From positions 1-64,000 of the forward strand of contig CAJUFQ010000004.1 of assembly GCA_910585625.1 (NCBI GenBank): a stretch of DNA of 64,000 bases, in the 5' to 3' direction. This document shows, in pieces, positions 16,788 to 26,697 of the stretch. Positions within the stretch are counted from its first letter, which is position 1. Each line of letters begins with the position of its first letter. The notes below the pieces were generated by a model that worked only from the letters and a program-made list of their open reading frames with translations, did not search any database and was not told the DNA's origin. The DNA comes from an uncultured Lachnospiraceae bacterium (GTDB lineage: Bacteria > Bacillota > Clostridia > Lachnospirales > Lachnospiraceae). Both the position numbers and the translations under genes were made by a program.

Positions 16788-17291
16788 TCAATATCCGCGG
16801 ATTGCGTCATTTTCATCTTCCGCAGTGTTCTCTATTTGTTTAATCACTATATAATAACTGTATTCGTCATTCACTTTAATCTGCACGCGTTCTCCGGCTT
16901 TGCGCCCAAGGATTGCCTTGCCAATAGGGGATTCCGTGCTGATCAAGTTCTTCATGGAATTTCCCCGTATGGAAGTCACAAGACGGAATACCTGTTCTTC
17001 ATCGTCTTCCTCAAAGTAGACGGTAACCGTATTATTAATGCCCACTTCATCCTCTTTAGAATTATCCGACACGATCTGCGCCGTTTTCAACATACGTTCC
17101 AGGTATCGGATACGGCTTTCATTCTTATTTTTGTCTTTCTTCGCCGCATGGTACTCAAAATTCTCACTGAGATCCCCATGCGCCCTGGCTTCTTTGACCG
17201 CCTCAATGGCTTCCTTGCGTACCACCAGCTTCCGGTACTCGATTTCTTCTTCTATCTTCTTCACGTCGCTTTTGGTTAGCTGTTCCCGCAT
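16788..17291 (-). CDS. greA: GreA/GreB-family transcription elongation factor
   Basis: A 167-residue factor that enters the RNA polymerase secondary channel and stimulates cleavage of backtracked RNA. The N-terminal coiled coil contains ARAHGDLSENFEYHAAK with the acidic tip residues (D and E of GDLSEN). The C-terminal FKBP-like domain holds STESPIGKAILGRKAGE. It is slightly longer than E. coli GreA (158). ATG at 17291 is chosen because AAAGGA is 7 bases upstream; an alternative ATG two codons earlier would sit on the ribosome site. It follows galM on the same strand, separated by that gene's terminator. Confidence 0.93.
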   Translation of the reverse strand: MREQLTKSDVKKIEEEIEYRKLVVRKEAIEAVKEARAHGDLSENFEYHAAKKDKNKNESRIRYLERMLKTAQIVSDNSKEDEVGINNTVTVYFEEDDEEQVFRLVTSIRGNSMKNLISTESPIGKAILGRKAGERVQIKVNDEYSYYIVIKQIENTAEDENDAIRGY

Positions 17292-17346
17292 ATCCATTCC
17301 TTTCCGGCTTACCTTGCATTCGGTATCTGCACCGGGCATTTGCCGC

Positions 17347-17389
17347 AAAAAGGATATTCCGGGGATTTCTCCAACCTCCGAAATATCCT
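17347..17389 (-). terminator. Terminator after galM
   Basis: On the minus strand AGGATATT pairs with AATATCCT through a GC-rich imperfect stem and is followed by TTTTTGC. It lies upstream of greA; no clear separate greA promoter is visible, so partial readthrough is possible. Confidence 0.65.
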
Positions 17390-17485
17390 CTTATGTGCAA
17401 ATCAGTAAGCCATTTGCCGCCTGGTACAAAAACGCATTATAACTTTAAAAGTTAAATTTCACTATAATTTTCTTATTCTCGGTTA

Positions 17486-18529
17486 TTATTTCAGGTAGAA
17501 ACGATAAACCGTCTTTGTCGTGAACACATCCCCAGCCTTGACGATTGGCGAAGGAACGTTCTCCTGATTCATGGCATTGGGATAGAACTGGGACTCCAGG
17601 CAGAACCCACAGCGTTTGCAGTATTTTGCGCCGCCTTTCCCGGTCTGGTCGCCAATGAAGTTGCCTGCATAGAGCTGTACCCCGCAGCAGTCTGTGGAAG
17701 CTTCCATGGCAATTCCCGTCGCCTCACAATATGCGTTAGCCATGACTTTCATCTCGCCGGCCTTATCGCTGAGTACATAGTTGTGGTCATAGCCGCCGGT
17801 GTGCTTCAGCTGCTCAAAATCTGCCTCAATGTCCTGCCCAATCGGCTTCATCGTCCGGAAATCCATCGGTGTTCCTGCCACCGGAGCAATCTCGCCCGTA
17901 GGAATGGACTTGGAATCGCGCACCGGGTTATAGGACTCTGCAAGGATCTGCAGCTTCTGATCCATCGCGGAACCGCTGTCATGCCCGCCCAGGTTGAAAT
18001 AAGAATGGTTCGTAAAATTCATGACCGTTGTCTTATCTGCTTCTCCGCGGTAGCTGATTTCCACTGCATCCTCCTCTGTCAGCGTATAGGTGACTTCCAC
18101 TTTCAGGTTGCCCGGGAAGCCCTGCTCCTCCTCCGTGCTTAGATGGAAGAACGTAATGCTGTTATCCGTGCGCTCCTTCACCTCCCATACGACGCGGTCA
18201 AAGCCGTTGGGGCCGCTGTGAAGGTTGTTCTCATTCTCATTTGCCGGGATTTTGCATAACTGGCCGTCTATCATCATCTGCGCTTTGTCTATGCGGTTGC
18301 CGTTCCTGCCGATTGTCGCCCCGAAATAACAGGTATGGCTGTCATATTCCGCTGCCTCATCATATCCCAGTACCACGTCGCGTATGACGCCATCCTTATC
18401 CGGGATTAATACGGATACCAGCGTTGCGCCATGATCCGATACCTTAATTACCGTATGCTTCTTGTTCTCCAATGTATACAAGGATGCCTTTTCCCCGCGC
18501 TGGTTCACTCCAAATGCTGCTGTCTCCAT
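17486..18529 (-). CDS. galM: Aldose 1-epimerase (mutarotase)
   Basis: A 347-residue GalM-family enzyme that interconverts alpha and beta anomers of aldohexoses such as galactose and glucose. GATIGRNGNRI, NNLHSGPNGFD with one catalytic histidine, NHSYFNL with the second, and CLESQFYPNAMN with the general-base glutamate are all present. Length is normal. AGGAGGT precedes ATG. It stands alone, with a promoter-like TTGTAA-17-TAAAAT upstream and a terminator downstream. No Leloir genes (galK, galT) are in the window. Confidence 0.95.
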   Translation of the reverse strand: METAAFGVNQRGEKASLYTLENKKHTVIKVSDHGATLVSVLIPDKDGVIRDVVLGYDEAAEYDSHTCYFGATIGRNGNRIDKAQMMIDGQLCKIPANENENNLHSGPNGFDRVVWEVKERTDNSITFFHLSTEEEQGFPGNLKVEVTYTLTEEDAVEISYRGEADKTTVMNFTNHSYFNLGGHDSGSAMDQKLQILAESYNPVRDSKSIPTGEIAPVAGTPMDFRTMKPIGQDIEADFEQLKHTGGYDHNYVLSDKAGEMKVMANAYCEATGIAMEASTDCCGVQLYAGNFIGDQTGKGGAKYCKRCGFCLESQFYPNAMNQENVPSPIVKAGDVFTTKTVYRFYLK

Positions 18530-18643
18530 AGTTTTACTACCTCCTTCTTACTATCTTCTTATGTACATAGCTCCCGGTTATTTCCGGGAATTTATAGGCT
18601 ATATTTATTTTATACTGTAGCCTGGACAATTACAAGCAATTTT

Positions 18644-19462
18644 TTAAGCCGCAATCAATTTGTCGGACTTCAGGATATGGTTGGAAAGCCAGCCAAACAG
18701 GAATTCCATCAGCTCTTCCAGATACTCCTGCTGGTTTTGATCCACCTGTTCCAAATCAATCTCTTCCAATTTTGAAACAAATGCCTGGTGCGCCAGCTTC
18801 TGCGCCCCCAGCCCAGGATACTGAATGCTCTCCATATACTCTTCTTCATCCCGGAAATGTTCCTTGGTATAATCCCTCAGTTCATCGAGGATGCCGACAA
18901 TTTCATCGTACTTGTCATGCAAAAGCTCCGCTTTCACCAGCTCATTTGCCCTGCCGATAATCTCAAACAGCATCTCATGCTCTTTGTCAACCAGAGGAAT
19001 CCCTGTCATATACTGCTCCGTGAACTCACAGGGATTGTCTTTGCCCCACCATTCTTCCTTAGAAGGCATTTTGCCAATCATGATATCGCTGCTCAGGATA
19101 TGGCGGTACAGCCAGCGGGTAAGGTAACGCATCAATTCTTCCAGGGTCTCATGCTGGCCCTCTATCTCATCAATATTGGAAAAATCCATGATGTCAATCT
19201 TTTCCCGGAACTCCATATGCTGCCTTTTCTGGAACTCCAGCTCCGGATCGTTGATTGCCGCCATATGGGCTTCCTCATTGGCAAAATGCACATCCGCATA
19301 CTGTTTGAGTTCCCCCAATATCTCCTGCACCTGGTGGTACTTATCCTGCAGTATTTCATTCTGCAGCAGCTCCAGTATCTCATTAATCAGCCGGAACAGC
19401 TTCTCATGCTCCTCGTCAATCTGCCGGATCCCTGTCAGGCAGTCTTTGGTAAACTGGTACAT
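18644..19462 (-). CDS. Bacteriohemerythrin with two hemerythrin domains
   Basis: A 272-residue cytoplasmic protein made of two hemerythrin four-helix bundles of about 130 residues each. Domain 1 has IDEEHEKLF, HFANEEAHM, QHMEFR and RHILSSD. Domain 2 has VDKEHEMLF, HFRDEEEYM, AHQAFV and NHILKSD. The His, Glu and Asp residues that bind a di-iron, oxygen-binding centre are kept in both, although HM is replaced by YM in the second. Single-domain bacteriohemerythrins bind oxygen, and in an anaerobe this could sense or scavenge it. ATG at 19462 is chosen from AAAGGAAG 8 bases upstream. It has its own promoter and no chemotaxis or signalling domain. Confidence 0.93.
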   Translation of the reverse strand: MYQFTKDCLTGIRQIDEEHEKLFRLINEILELLQNEILQDKYHQVQEILGELKQYADVHFANEEAHMAAINDPELEFQKRQHMEFREKIDIMDFSNIDEIEGQHETLEELMRYLTRWLYRHILSSDIMIGKMPSKEEWWGKDNPCEFTEQYMTGIPLVDKEHEMLFEIIGRANELVKAELLHDKYDEIVGILDELRDYTKEHFRDEEEYMESIQYPGLGAQKLAHQAFVSKLEEIDLEQVDQNQQEYLEELMEFLFGWLSNHILKSDKLIAA

Positions 19463-19513
19463 AATTTGCACTTCCTTTCTCATGCATTGCCCTCAGGCAA
19501 CTTATCTCACATA

Positions 19514-19542
19514 ATTATAATTCATCCAGATAAAACCGACAA
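19514..19542 (-). promoter_or_regulatory. Hemerythrin-gene promoter
   Basis: TTGTCG (19537-19542), a 17-base spacer and TATAAT (19514-19519) on the minus strand. Confidence 0.75.
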
Positions 19543-19683
19543 TAGGTTTCTGCTGCGATTCTCTCTTAAAAAGAACAACGTGGGCAGTCGCTTTGGCGAC
19601 ATGTTACTTTTTGCACGAGTGCGCATATTTTTTGTTCTATAGCAAGACACTTTCATGCTTTCGGGTGACAAGGTCTTTCCTTA

Positions 19684-19731
19684 TAGAAAAACAGGAAAGC
19701 CGGGCTTCTGCTGCATCCGGCCCGGCTCTCC
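19684..19731 (-). terminator. Terminator after the giant lyase gene
   Basis: GAGAGCCGGGC and GCCCGGCTTTC form a GC-rich stem (19694-19731) followed on the minus strand by TGTTTTTC. Confidence 0.85.
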
Positions 19732-19755
19732 ATAAAAAGAACTTAAATCTTTATT

Positions 19756-22700
19756 TTATTTCTTTACCTTTACTGATGAAACCTTGGAATACGTCCCCAA
19801 TACTTTTTTGCCCTTTACCGTATAGTACGGACGGACCTTTACATAAAAAATCTTGGCCTTCTTCTTCGCCGTAACCACTTTTTTCACCGTCTTAGCTTTC
19901 TTAATGGGGCTCATCGCCTGAAATCCCTTGTTCTTCTTCGCAGAAGTGTAGACGATATAACCGTTTGCCCCTTTGATCTTCTTCCAGGAAACCGTAACCT
20001 TCCTCCCCTTGGAAGCTTTTGCTTTGACCTTGGGGACGCCCAGGACTTTCACCTTCGCATACTTCGCGCTTAATGTGCTGTCACACCCTTTTTTCGCTGA
20101 CTTCGCACGCACTTTGTAATAGTAGGTCTTGGAAGCTTTCACCTTTTTGTCCACAAAACTTGTCTTCTTGACGCTGCCAACCTTCTTATAACCGCTCTTT
20201 TGCTTCGTTGAACGGTAAATATCATAGCTGGCTGCGCCGTTGACCTTGCGAAAACTTACCTTCACATACTGTTTCGCCGGCTGCTGGGCAGCTTTTACTG
20301 TTTTTACCGGCTTTAACGGCGTTGGCTGTGTCCCTGGCCCTGGATTTGGTTCTGTCGTCTTCTTTTGCAGTCCGTCAATCGCTTCCTGCAGATCCTTGAC
20401 AGCCGCCTGCAAGGCTTCTTCTGTCTTGATTGCCCCTAATGCTTCCTCTGCCGCACGGATTGCTGCCTGCAAGGCTTCATAGCTCTCATCCGTATAATCG
20501 CCCTTTTCTATTCCCTTGGCTTCCACAATCTTATCCGTCAACGCTTTCTTGTTCAGCGGTGATGTGACGTCTGTCGTGCTAAGACCGTCTATCGCTTCCT
20601 GCAGATCCTTGACGGCCGCCTGCAAGGCTTCTTCTGTCTTGATTGCTCCTAATGCTTCTTCTGCTGCGCGGATTGCTGCCTGCAAGGCTTCATAACTCTC
20701 ATCCGTATAATCGCCCTTTTCTATTCCCTTGGCTTCCGCAATCTTATCCGTCAACGCTTTCTTGTCTAGCGGTGATGTGACGTCTGACGTGCTAAGACCG
20801 TCTATCGCTTCCTGCAGCGCACGGATAACTGCCTGCAGCGCGCTCTCTGTGTTGACAGCATCCGCTGCCTCTTCCGCTGACTGGATGGCGGCCTGCAGCG
20901 CGGCATAGCTCTCATCTGTGTAATCGCCCTGCTGAATTGCTTTGGCCTCCGCTATCTTATCTGTCAGAGCTTTCTTGTCAAACGCCACCAGCCCATCGAT
21001 TGCTTCCTGCAATGATTTCAACGCCTCGTCCAGCTCCTCCTGGAGCAGCGCGTTTGCCATCATCTGCTCCGCCTCCTCAATCGCTGCCTGCAAGGCTGCA
21101 TAACTGCTGCTGGTATAGCTTCCTTGCGCTATCGCTTTGGCCTCCGCTATCTTGCCTGCCAATGCGCTGTCATTCAAAGGAAGCCGTTCAAGATTATCCA
21201 TGGCCGATTGCAGGGCCTGCAGCGCAGCTGCCAGCTCCTCCTGTGTGGTCATGGTATCTACGGATTTCCGCGCTTCTTTGATGGCTGTCTGTAAAGCCGC
21301 GTAGCTTTCCGGCGTGTAATAGACTTGATTGACGACTTTCGCTTGCAAAATCTGCTCTTTCAGCGGCCGCGGGTTTACAATCTTACCTTCCAGGATGTCT
21401 ATGTCGCGCTCTGTGAACGCATAGTTATAAACAGAGAAATCATCCAGCAGGCCCTTGTAAAACTCGCCATTCCCCCAGTTTGCCTTGCCAATCTGCAGGA
21501 CGCTGCTCTCACCAAGGATATCTTTCAGCCCTCCGCTGACCGCTTTTTCCTGGGCTAGGATTCCATTTACATAAATCTTGATATAATTTGCACCATAAAT
21601 AATCACAATATGGTTCCATCCTGCCGTGCAGTCTGCAACCGGCATCTCCTGCCGTCCATCCAGATAACGTTCTGCCGTGACTTTGCCGCCGTTCTCAAAT
21701 GCTCCCAGATAATATTCATGGGTATAAGTCTGCGGATCCGCATTAGGCGCGGCAAAAAATGCCCAGTTATTTTCAGTTCTCTGTTCTGCTTTGCTATAAT
21801 AAGATATCGTCAGTTCCTCCACACCCGTCAGCAAGGAAGAGCCGTCTTCCTTCGTCAGATTCAGCCATACGCTGCCCGTACCGTCCAAGGACAAGACTTT
21901 CCCTCGCTCAGTATCGTCCGCAAAGACCGGCGTGCCATGGGCTTCCACTTTTATGCCGGAGCCTTGTATGCCGCCTGCACCGTCAATAGAAATCTCTCCC
22001 AGCACCGCTTCTGCGTCCGACGCCAGCTCATGGTAAAGCTCCTCAGCATCTGCCAGCACCTTCAGATTGGTGACAAGTTTCTTTTCATCCTCCGTCAGGC
22101 TTTCGTAAAGTTCACGCGCCTGCGCAATTTTCGTCCTGACATCGATGTTCGCCTCCACAAGCCCAATGTGGTCTATCTGTGAAATTACCTGGTCTATCTT
22201 CTTGACATCCAAAGCAGCACCCAGAAATGCTTGCGCTTCTGACTGAATGTCCGCTTCCGTCATCGCAGTCCCTAAAATCTTGAAATTATCCAGGTAGCCG
22301 GTATAATATTCCCCGCTGCCCCAATTTCCTTTGCCAATCTGCAGGATACCGTTCTCGCCGAAAATATCGGAAAGCGCGATGCTGCTGTCTGCACTGGCTT
22401 TCTTTTCCCCATTAATGTAAACCGTACTCTTATCCGCTGTACAGACAAGGGTCACATACACCCAGCCGGAAGTGTCAATCCCGCCAATGCTTGCAGTCGC
22501 CGGCCGCTCGCCGCTGTTCTTATAGCGTTCTGCCGTGATAGTCTCTTCAAATTCTGCCATGGCAAGATACGTCTCCTGGTTGAGTTCCTGGGCATTGCGA
22601 TTGGGCGCCGCAAAGAAGAACCAGTTGCTGCCCCCGGATTCCGGGCTTGCCGCAAAGGAAATCGTCAGTTCCTCCCGGCCTGTAAGCAGGCTGCTGCCAT

Positions 22701-25700
22701 CCCCTTTGGTGACATCGAGGCATTTGCCGTTTCCATCCAGATACAAGGCGCCATTGCGGATTTCATAGTCGCCTTCTGCTACTGCCTGGCCACCGATAAA
22801 TCCGTTTTCGTCATCATCAAACGTGAATTCCGCAAGATAATCCGTCATTGCCGCCTCCGCAATCTCTAACTGGGATAAGTTTGTCACCAGGGCAAGCTCT
22901 TCCTCATTCAGAAGGCTGCAGACCTGCCTGGCCAGAATTACTTTGCGGCTGCAGCCCGGCGTCAGCGTTATCTCTCCAATCGACGAAATCTGCGTCTTGG
23001 CTTCTTCAATCGTCTCCTGCTTATTGCGTAATGCTGCCTGCGCGTCTTTGAGGGCTTGCGCTGTTTCTTCTGCCATGGCATCCGTTATCCCGGCATCCGC
23101 CGTCTCTTTCGCATACAGTTCTTTGGCATTCTTCAAAGCTGTTGCGTAAGGCGTCCAGCTCTTGGCTGTGTACTCTGGCTGCCGCCCCTCGTCGACAGAA
23201 TCATGCAACGCCTCATCCATGCGCATCCAAGCCTGCACCTTGTTCAGATTTTCCGCCGCAGAATCCACGGCTGACTGCTTGGCTCCTGTGTCTGCCAGCA
23301 CCTCTTGGGCTGTCTTTAACGCTGACTGGTAAGCCTCCCAGCGTTTCTGCTCCTGGCTGTATTTCTCTTCTCCCTCCGCGTACTGCTTCTCCACAGCCGC
23401 CTGCAGCTGGCCTTTATCGACATATTTCAGCGCTTCCGCCCTCACTTCATCCTCAGACCATGCGCGGGAAATAATTTTGTAATTATCCAGGAAGCCACGG
23501 AAATACTCGCCGCCTCCCCAGTTAGCCTTCCCAATCTGCCAGATGCTTTCCCCGCCAAGGATATTATATAAGGGGACATCATTATCCGTGGTTACTACTT
23601 TCTCCCCATTGTCATAAATCGTAAGGTCGTTTTCCGTAAATACGATTGCAATATGATGCCAGATATCTGCACGCCCTGGCCCTTCCGCATAGCTGTCCCG
23701 CACGCCCTGATTATTAAAACGCTGTGCCGTGATGGTTCCATTTTGGTCGAGGATGCCAATGTACCGCTCCCAGTTGACGGTCTGGTGAACATTGTCAGAC
23801 GATGCATAAAGCACCCAGCCGGTACCTCCTTCCATCTTGACTTGCATGGAGACTGTCATCTCCTTGAGCAGGCCGCCGGAGACAAGCGGGCTTCCATCTG
23901 CCTTTGTCACTTTCAGGAAATCTCTCCATCCGTCCAGATAAATCGCTTTGCCTCCGGCATGGTCGGTAAGGCTGTAAGAACCTTTCGCCACTGCCGTACC
24001 CCCTGCAAATCCATGCTCCTTGTCATCAAAAGTGAAATCTGCCAGAACTTCCGGCAGGCTGCCCTCCGCATACTCGGACGCTTCTGCCAAGGCCTCGTCC
24101 GCCGTCATGGCATGGCCCGTAATCTTAAAATTGTCTACCGCTCCCTGGCAAAGTTTGCTGTTTTCCAGGTTTGCCTTGCCAATCTGCATGATGCCATCCG
24201 CACCCAGTATTTCGGGAATTGCATAGCCCCTGTCAACCCTCGCCATTTCTTTTCCGTTTATATAGAGGATTGTCTCCGTCTTAGTGAACACTGCCGCCGC
24301 CTTATACCAGCTGCCTGACCCGACCTCGCTGCTGACAGACGCCTGGGCCGCTGAGAGGCTGCCGTTTCTGCAAGACTCCACGCTAACCGTGCCGTCCTTC
24401 TCCTTCAGTCCGATATAAGTAGCCTGGGCCTGCGTCTGGCTGGCTGCGTCCGGCGCAGCATAGAACAGCCAGTTCTCGTTGCCTGCTTTGGGACGCATGT
24501 CAAAAGAAATGGTAAATTCCGTCTCTCCTGCCAGCACGCTCTTGCCGGTCGTCGTCACAACGGTCTGGAACCCGCTCTGCCCATCAAGGGCCAGTGCCTT
24601 CCCGGATCCATGACGCTGCAGCTGGTACTCGCCCTCCAGGGACGCATACTCGGTAGAGAATCCGCTCTCTTCCTCATCAAACGTAAATTCTGTGGCTTGC
24701 TCCGTCGCTTTTTCCACCTTCCAGCGCTGGGCCGGGTTATTAGAATTCCAATAGGCCCCCCAGGCATCGTTGCGCCATTGGACAACACGCGTATTGTCCG
24801 CATGGTTATTTCCTTCCAAAGCCAGAACCAGATAATTGAGGGACGGCACGATGCGGAAGGAACCGTCGTCCTCCGCCAGGAAAGCAAAACTCTGCGTCAG
24901 GGAATCGACGGCATCCCCGGTTCCTATCTGTGTCCCATAAGAATAGTAGCCATTGCGATCTTCTGAATTGCCATTGCTGTTGAGCTGCATCCGCTTACCA
25001 GTGGCCATATTCGTGAGCGTATACTCCGCATCCCCTTTATTCTCAACAAGCCACCACTCATCTTTCCTTGTGCCCTTCGCCGCAGAGGCAAGATTCCCCT
25101 CCTCATTGACGACCAGAGATTTTCCGCTTGCAGCTGAACAGATGCGGTATACGCCGTCTGACAATTCGCCCTCCACCGGCACATCCTCCACACGTTCCCC
25201 CGTGTTGGCATAGGTCAGGCTGTACCAGCCCAGCTCATCCAGGCTGTTGCCAGGCGCGCCCTCAATATATGTACCGTTCGCGTTCTTAATCATCTGCTCC
25301 ATGTTGGGCATTTCAAGGCCTTTACGGTTCACATAGTGGTTGTACATCTGATAGTAAATCGGCCGCCAGTTCCCCCGCTGATAAGGGTTCACGCCTGCAT
25401 ACCATTCAATCTGCCCATTTTTGCCTTTCCTATATTCATAAGCAGTCGAAGGGACGTCCTGCCCAAGGTTATTATACTGTATCGTGTACTCTACAGCTTT
25501 CATGAACCGGTTATCCGACCTATCGTACAAGTTGTCTCCTTGGTTCCACGCTGTCTCCATGATAACGCCGGCAAGGACAATCCCCAGGCTCGTGTGTCCC
25601 TGGTCACGCACGGATTCCTGCCACTGTACCAGTGAATCCTGCTCGAATACATAAGGCATCGTATGGTAGAAAGAGCCGTTTCCCTTCCCGGTCTTGAAAT

Positions 25701-26505
25701 AATTCAGCGCACGTTCATAGATATCCTCCCGGTCGCAGTATACGCCGATGGAAATCATGGACGCCAGGTTGGCAAGCTCCCAGTTTGCCCAGTAATTGCC
25801 GATATACGCATCATTATGGCGAATCATGAAATCATCATTCATCGGATAAAAAATATTCAGCAAAAGATTCTGCAGTCCCTCCGTATCAAAGTCAGGATGG
25901 TCGCGCATCATCTCACCAATATTCGCAAGCTCATATCCCTGCAGTCCCGCGGCAAGAAAACGGTCTGCATTCCCGCCCAGCCATTTCATGGTTGACGACC
26001 AGGCGTTCATAATCCGGCATGCCGCTTCCCCATGCGCCTCATCGCCGCTTAATTTCCAAATCAGGGCATTCTGGTGCGCACGCTTGATATCGATACGCAG
26101 CTGATTAATATTATCTTTCCCTCCTCTGGTAACGCCCTCCAAAGGGCGCGGCCACCAGCCGGGATTGGAAAATGTGTCCCACCAAAGCGCATCCCATGTC
26201 TCCTTGTTGGGAGAAACTTCATTCTGCACATTTTCCCACATTTTGTCAAACCCCTCCTGGGTATAAAGCAAGCCCGGGTGCTTGAAACGGCTGCCCGTTG
26301 TCGCTGAGGCCCGCGCGCCTGCCGCGCCATCACCCGGCGTATCCCCCGCTCCCTGCGCCTTTACGGCTTCCTCTCCTGTTTCCTCTTCCGCCGCCTGTAC
26401 TGTAAATCCTGACAGCGGCATGCTTCCTATCAGCACTGCCAATGCCAAAAGAAATGACAGGCAAATCCTGTGCAACTTGTTCCTCCGTCTCCTCTTTCCC
26501 TCCAT
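19756..26505 (-). CDS. Giant secreted multidomain polysaccharide lyase (alginate-lyase family)
   Basis: A 2249-residue secreted protein. Residues 1-39 are a signal peptide ending TVQAA. About 72-430 is an alginate-lyase-superfamily domain (PF05426, PL5/PL38-like), with the ESVRDQGHTSLG motif near 298-306 and WNQGDNLY after it; such domains cleave uronic-acid polymers by beta-elimination. About 449-602 is a ricin-type beta-trefoil with QRWKVEKA at its end. LamG/concanavalin-like domains lie near 607-818, 820-1025, 1224-1425 and 1500-1690, each opening FTFDDxExGF or similar and containing DNFKI or a close match. Helical linkers separate them. About 1712-2050 holds five FIVAR repeats, the last two almost identical, and about 2070-2249 two lysine-rich Fn3-like domains. 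There is no LPXTG motif, so attachment may rest on the basic tail. AAGGAGAG precedes ATG. Substrate is inferred only. Confidence 0.88.
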   Translation of the reverse strand: MEGKRRRRNKLHRICLSFLLALAVLIGSMPLSGFTVQAAEEETGEEAVKAQGAGDTPGDGAAGARASATTGSRFKHPGLLYTQEGFDKMWENVQNEVSPNKETWDALWWDTFSNPGWWPRPLEGVTRGGKDNINQLRIDIKRAHQNALIWKLSGDEAHGEAACRIMNAWSSTMKWLGGNADRFLAAGLQGYELANIGEMMRDHPDFDTEGLQNLLLNIFYPMNDDFMIRHNDAYIGNYWANWELANLASMISIGVYCDREDIYERALNYFKTGKGNGSFYHTMPYVFEQDSLVQWQESVRDQGHTSLGIVLAGVIMETAWNQGDNLYDRSDNRFMKAVEYTIQYNNLGQDVPSTAYEYRKGKNGQIEWYAGVNPYQRGNWRPIYYQMYNHYVNRKGLEMPNMEQMIKNANGTYIEGAPGNSLDELGWYSLTYANTGERVEDVPVEGELSDGVYRICSAASGKSLVVNEEGNLASAAKGTRKDEWWLVENKGDAEYTLTNMATGKRMQLNSNGNSEDRNGYYSYGTQIGTGDAVDSLTQSFAFLAEDDGSFRIVPSLNYLVLALEGNNHADNTRVVQWRNDAWGAYWNSNNPAQRWKVEKATEQATEFTFDEEESGFSTEYASLEGEYQLQRHGSGKALALDGQSGFQTVVTTTGKSVLAGETEFTISFDMRPKAGNENWLFYAAPDAASQTQAQATYIGLKEKDGTVSVESCRNGSLSAAQASVSSEVGSGSWYKAAAVFTKTETILYINGKEMARVDRGYAIPEILGADGIMQIGKANLENSKLCQGAVDNFKITGHAMTADEALAEASEYAEGSLPEVLADFTFDDKEHGFAGGTAVAKGSYSLTDHAGGKAIYLDGWRDFLKVTKADGSPLVSGGLLKEMTVSMQVKMEGGTGWVLYASSDNVHQTVNWERYIGILDQNGTITAQRFNNQGVRDSYAEGPGRADIWHHIAIVFTENDLTIYDNGEKVVTTDNDVPLYNILGGESIWQIGKANWGGGEYFRGFLDNYKIISRAWSEDEVRAEALKYVDKGQLQAAVEKQYAEGEEKYSQEQKRWEAYQSALKTAQEVLADTGAKQSAVDSAAENLNKVQAWMRMDEALHDSVDEGRQPEYTAKSWTPYATALKNAKELYAKETADAGITDAMAEETAQALKDAQAALRNKQETIEEAKTQISSIGEITLTPGCSRKVILARQVCSLLNEEELALVTNLSQLEIAEAAMTDYLAEFTFDDDENGFIGGQAVAEGDYEIRNGALYLDGNGKCLDVTKGDGSSLLTGREELTISFAASPESGGSNWFFFAAPNRNAQELNQETYLAMAEFEETITAERYKNSGERPATASIGGIDTSGWVYVTLVCTADKSTVYINGEKKASADSSIALSDIFGENGILQIGKGNWGSGEYYTGYLDNFKILGTAMTEADIQSEAQAFLGAALDVKKIDQVISQIDHIGLVEANIDVRTKIAQARELYESLTEDEKKLVTNLKVLADAEELYHELASDAEAVLGEISIDGAGGIQGSGIKVEAHGTPVFADDTERGKVLSLDGTGSVWLNLTKEDGSSLLTGVEELTISYYSKAEQRTENNWAFFAAPNADPQTYTHEYYLGAFENGGKVTAERYLDGRQEMPVADCTAGWNHIVIIYGANYIKIYVNGILAQEKAVSGGLKDILGESSVLQIGKANWGNGEFYKGLLDDFSVYNYAFTERDIDILEGKIVNPRPLKEQILQAKVVNQVYYTPESYAALQTAIKEARKSVDTMTTQEELAAALQALQSAMDNLERLPLNDSALAGKIAEAKAIAQGSYTSSSYAALQAAIEEAEQMMANALLQEELDEALKSLQEAIDGLVAFDKKALTDKIAEAKAIQQGDYTDESYAALQAAIQSAEEAADAVNTESALQAVIRALQEAIDGLSTSDVTSPLDKKALTDKIAEAKGIEKGDYTDESYEALQAAIRAAEEALGAIKTEEALQAAVKDLQEAIDGLSTTDVTSPLNKKALTDKIVEAKGIEKGDYTDESYEALQAAIRAAEEALGAIKTEEALQAAVKDLQEAIDGLQKKTTEPNPGPGTQPTPLKPVKTVKAAQQPAKQYVKVSFRKVNGAASYDIYRSTKQKSGYKKVGSVKKTSFVDKKVKASKTYYYKVRAKSAKKGCDSTLSAKYAKVKVLGVPKVKAKASKGRKVTVSWKKIKGANGYIVYTSAKKNKGFQAMSPIKKAKTVKKVVTAKKKAKIFYVKVRPYYTVKGKKVLGTYSKVSSVKVKK
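20370..21000 (-). repeat. Tandem FIVAR-coding repeats, period 213 bp
   Basis: The DNA for the last FIVAR units repeats with a period of 213 bases (71 codons): GATCCTTGAC occurs at 20391-20400 and 20604-20613 in the same context, and a third, more diverged unit follows. The two nearest copies are nearly identical, indicating recent duplication or homogenisation. Confidence 0.8.
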
Positions 26506-26592
26506 AATCTCTCTCCTTCTTTACATCGTCTCAGCAACAGCCCTGCCTGGAAAGACTGCCGCTATCCTAAGAATCATAAAAATATATTTTTT

Positions 26593-26621
26593 ATTATAAT
26601 ATCTTTCCCTAGGCAAAACAA
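26593..26621 (-). promoter_or_regulatory. Promoter of the giant lyase gene
   Basis: TTGTTT (26616-26621), a 17-base spacer and TATAAT (26593-26598) on the minus strand, about 88 bases before the start codon. Confidence 0.65.
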
Positions 26622-26697
26622 ATCCATTTCCGAGCAAAAAATGCGCATTTTCGATTATTTCAGTCCGCCTTTTCATCTAGCTCCTGATTCGTTCCGA

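Noticed and set aside
20370..21000. Regular repeats that might suggest a CRISPR array
   Set aside because: The period is 213 bp, in frame, and encodes FIVAR domains; no short repeat-spacer pattern exists in the window.
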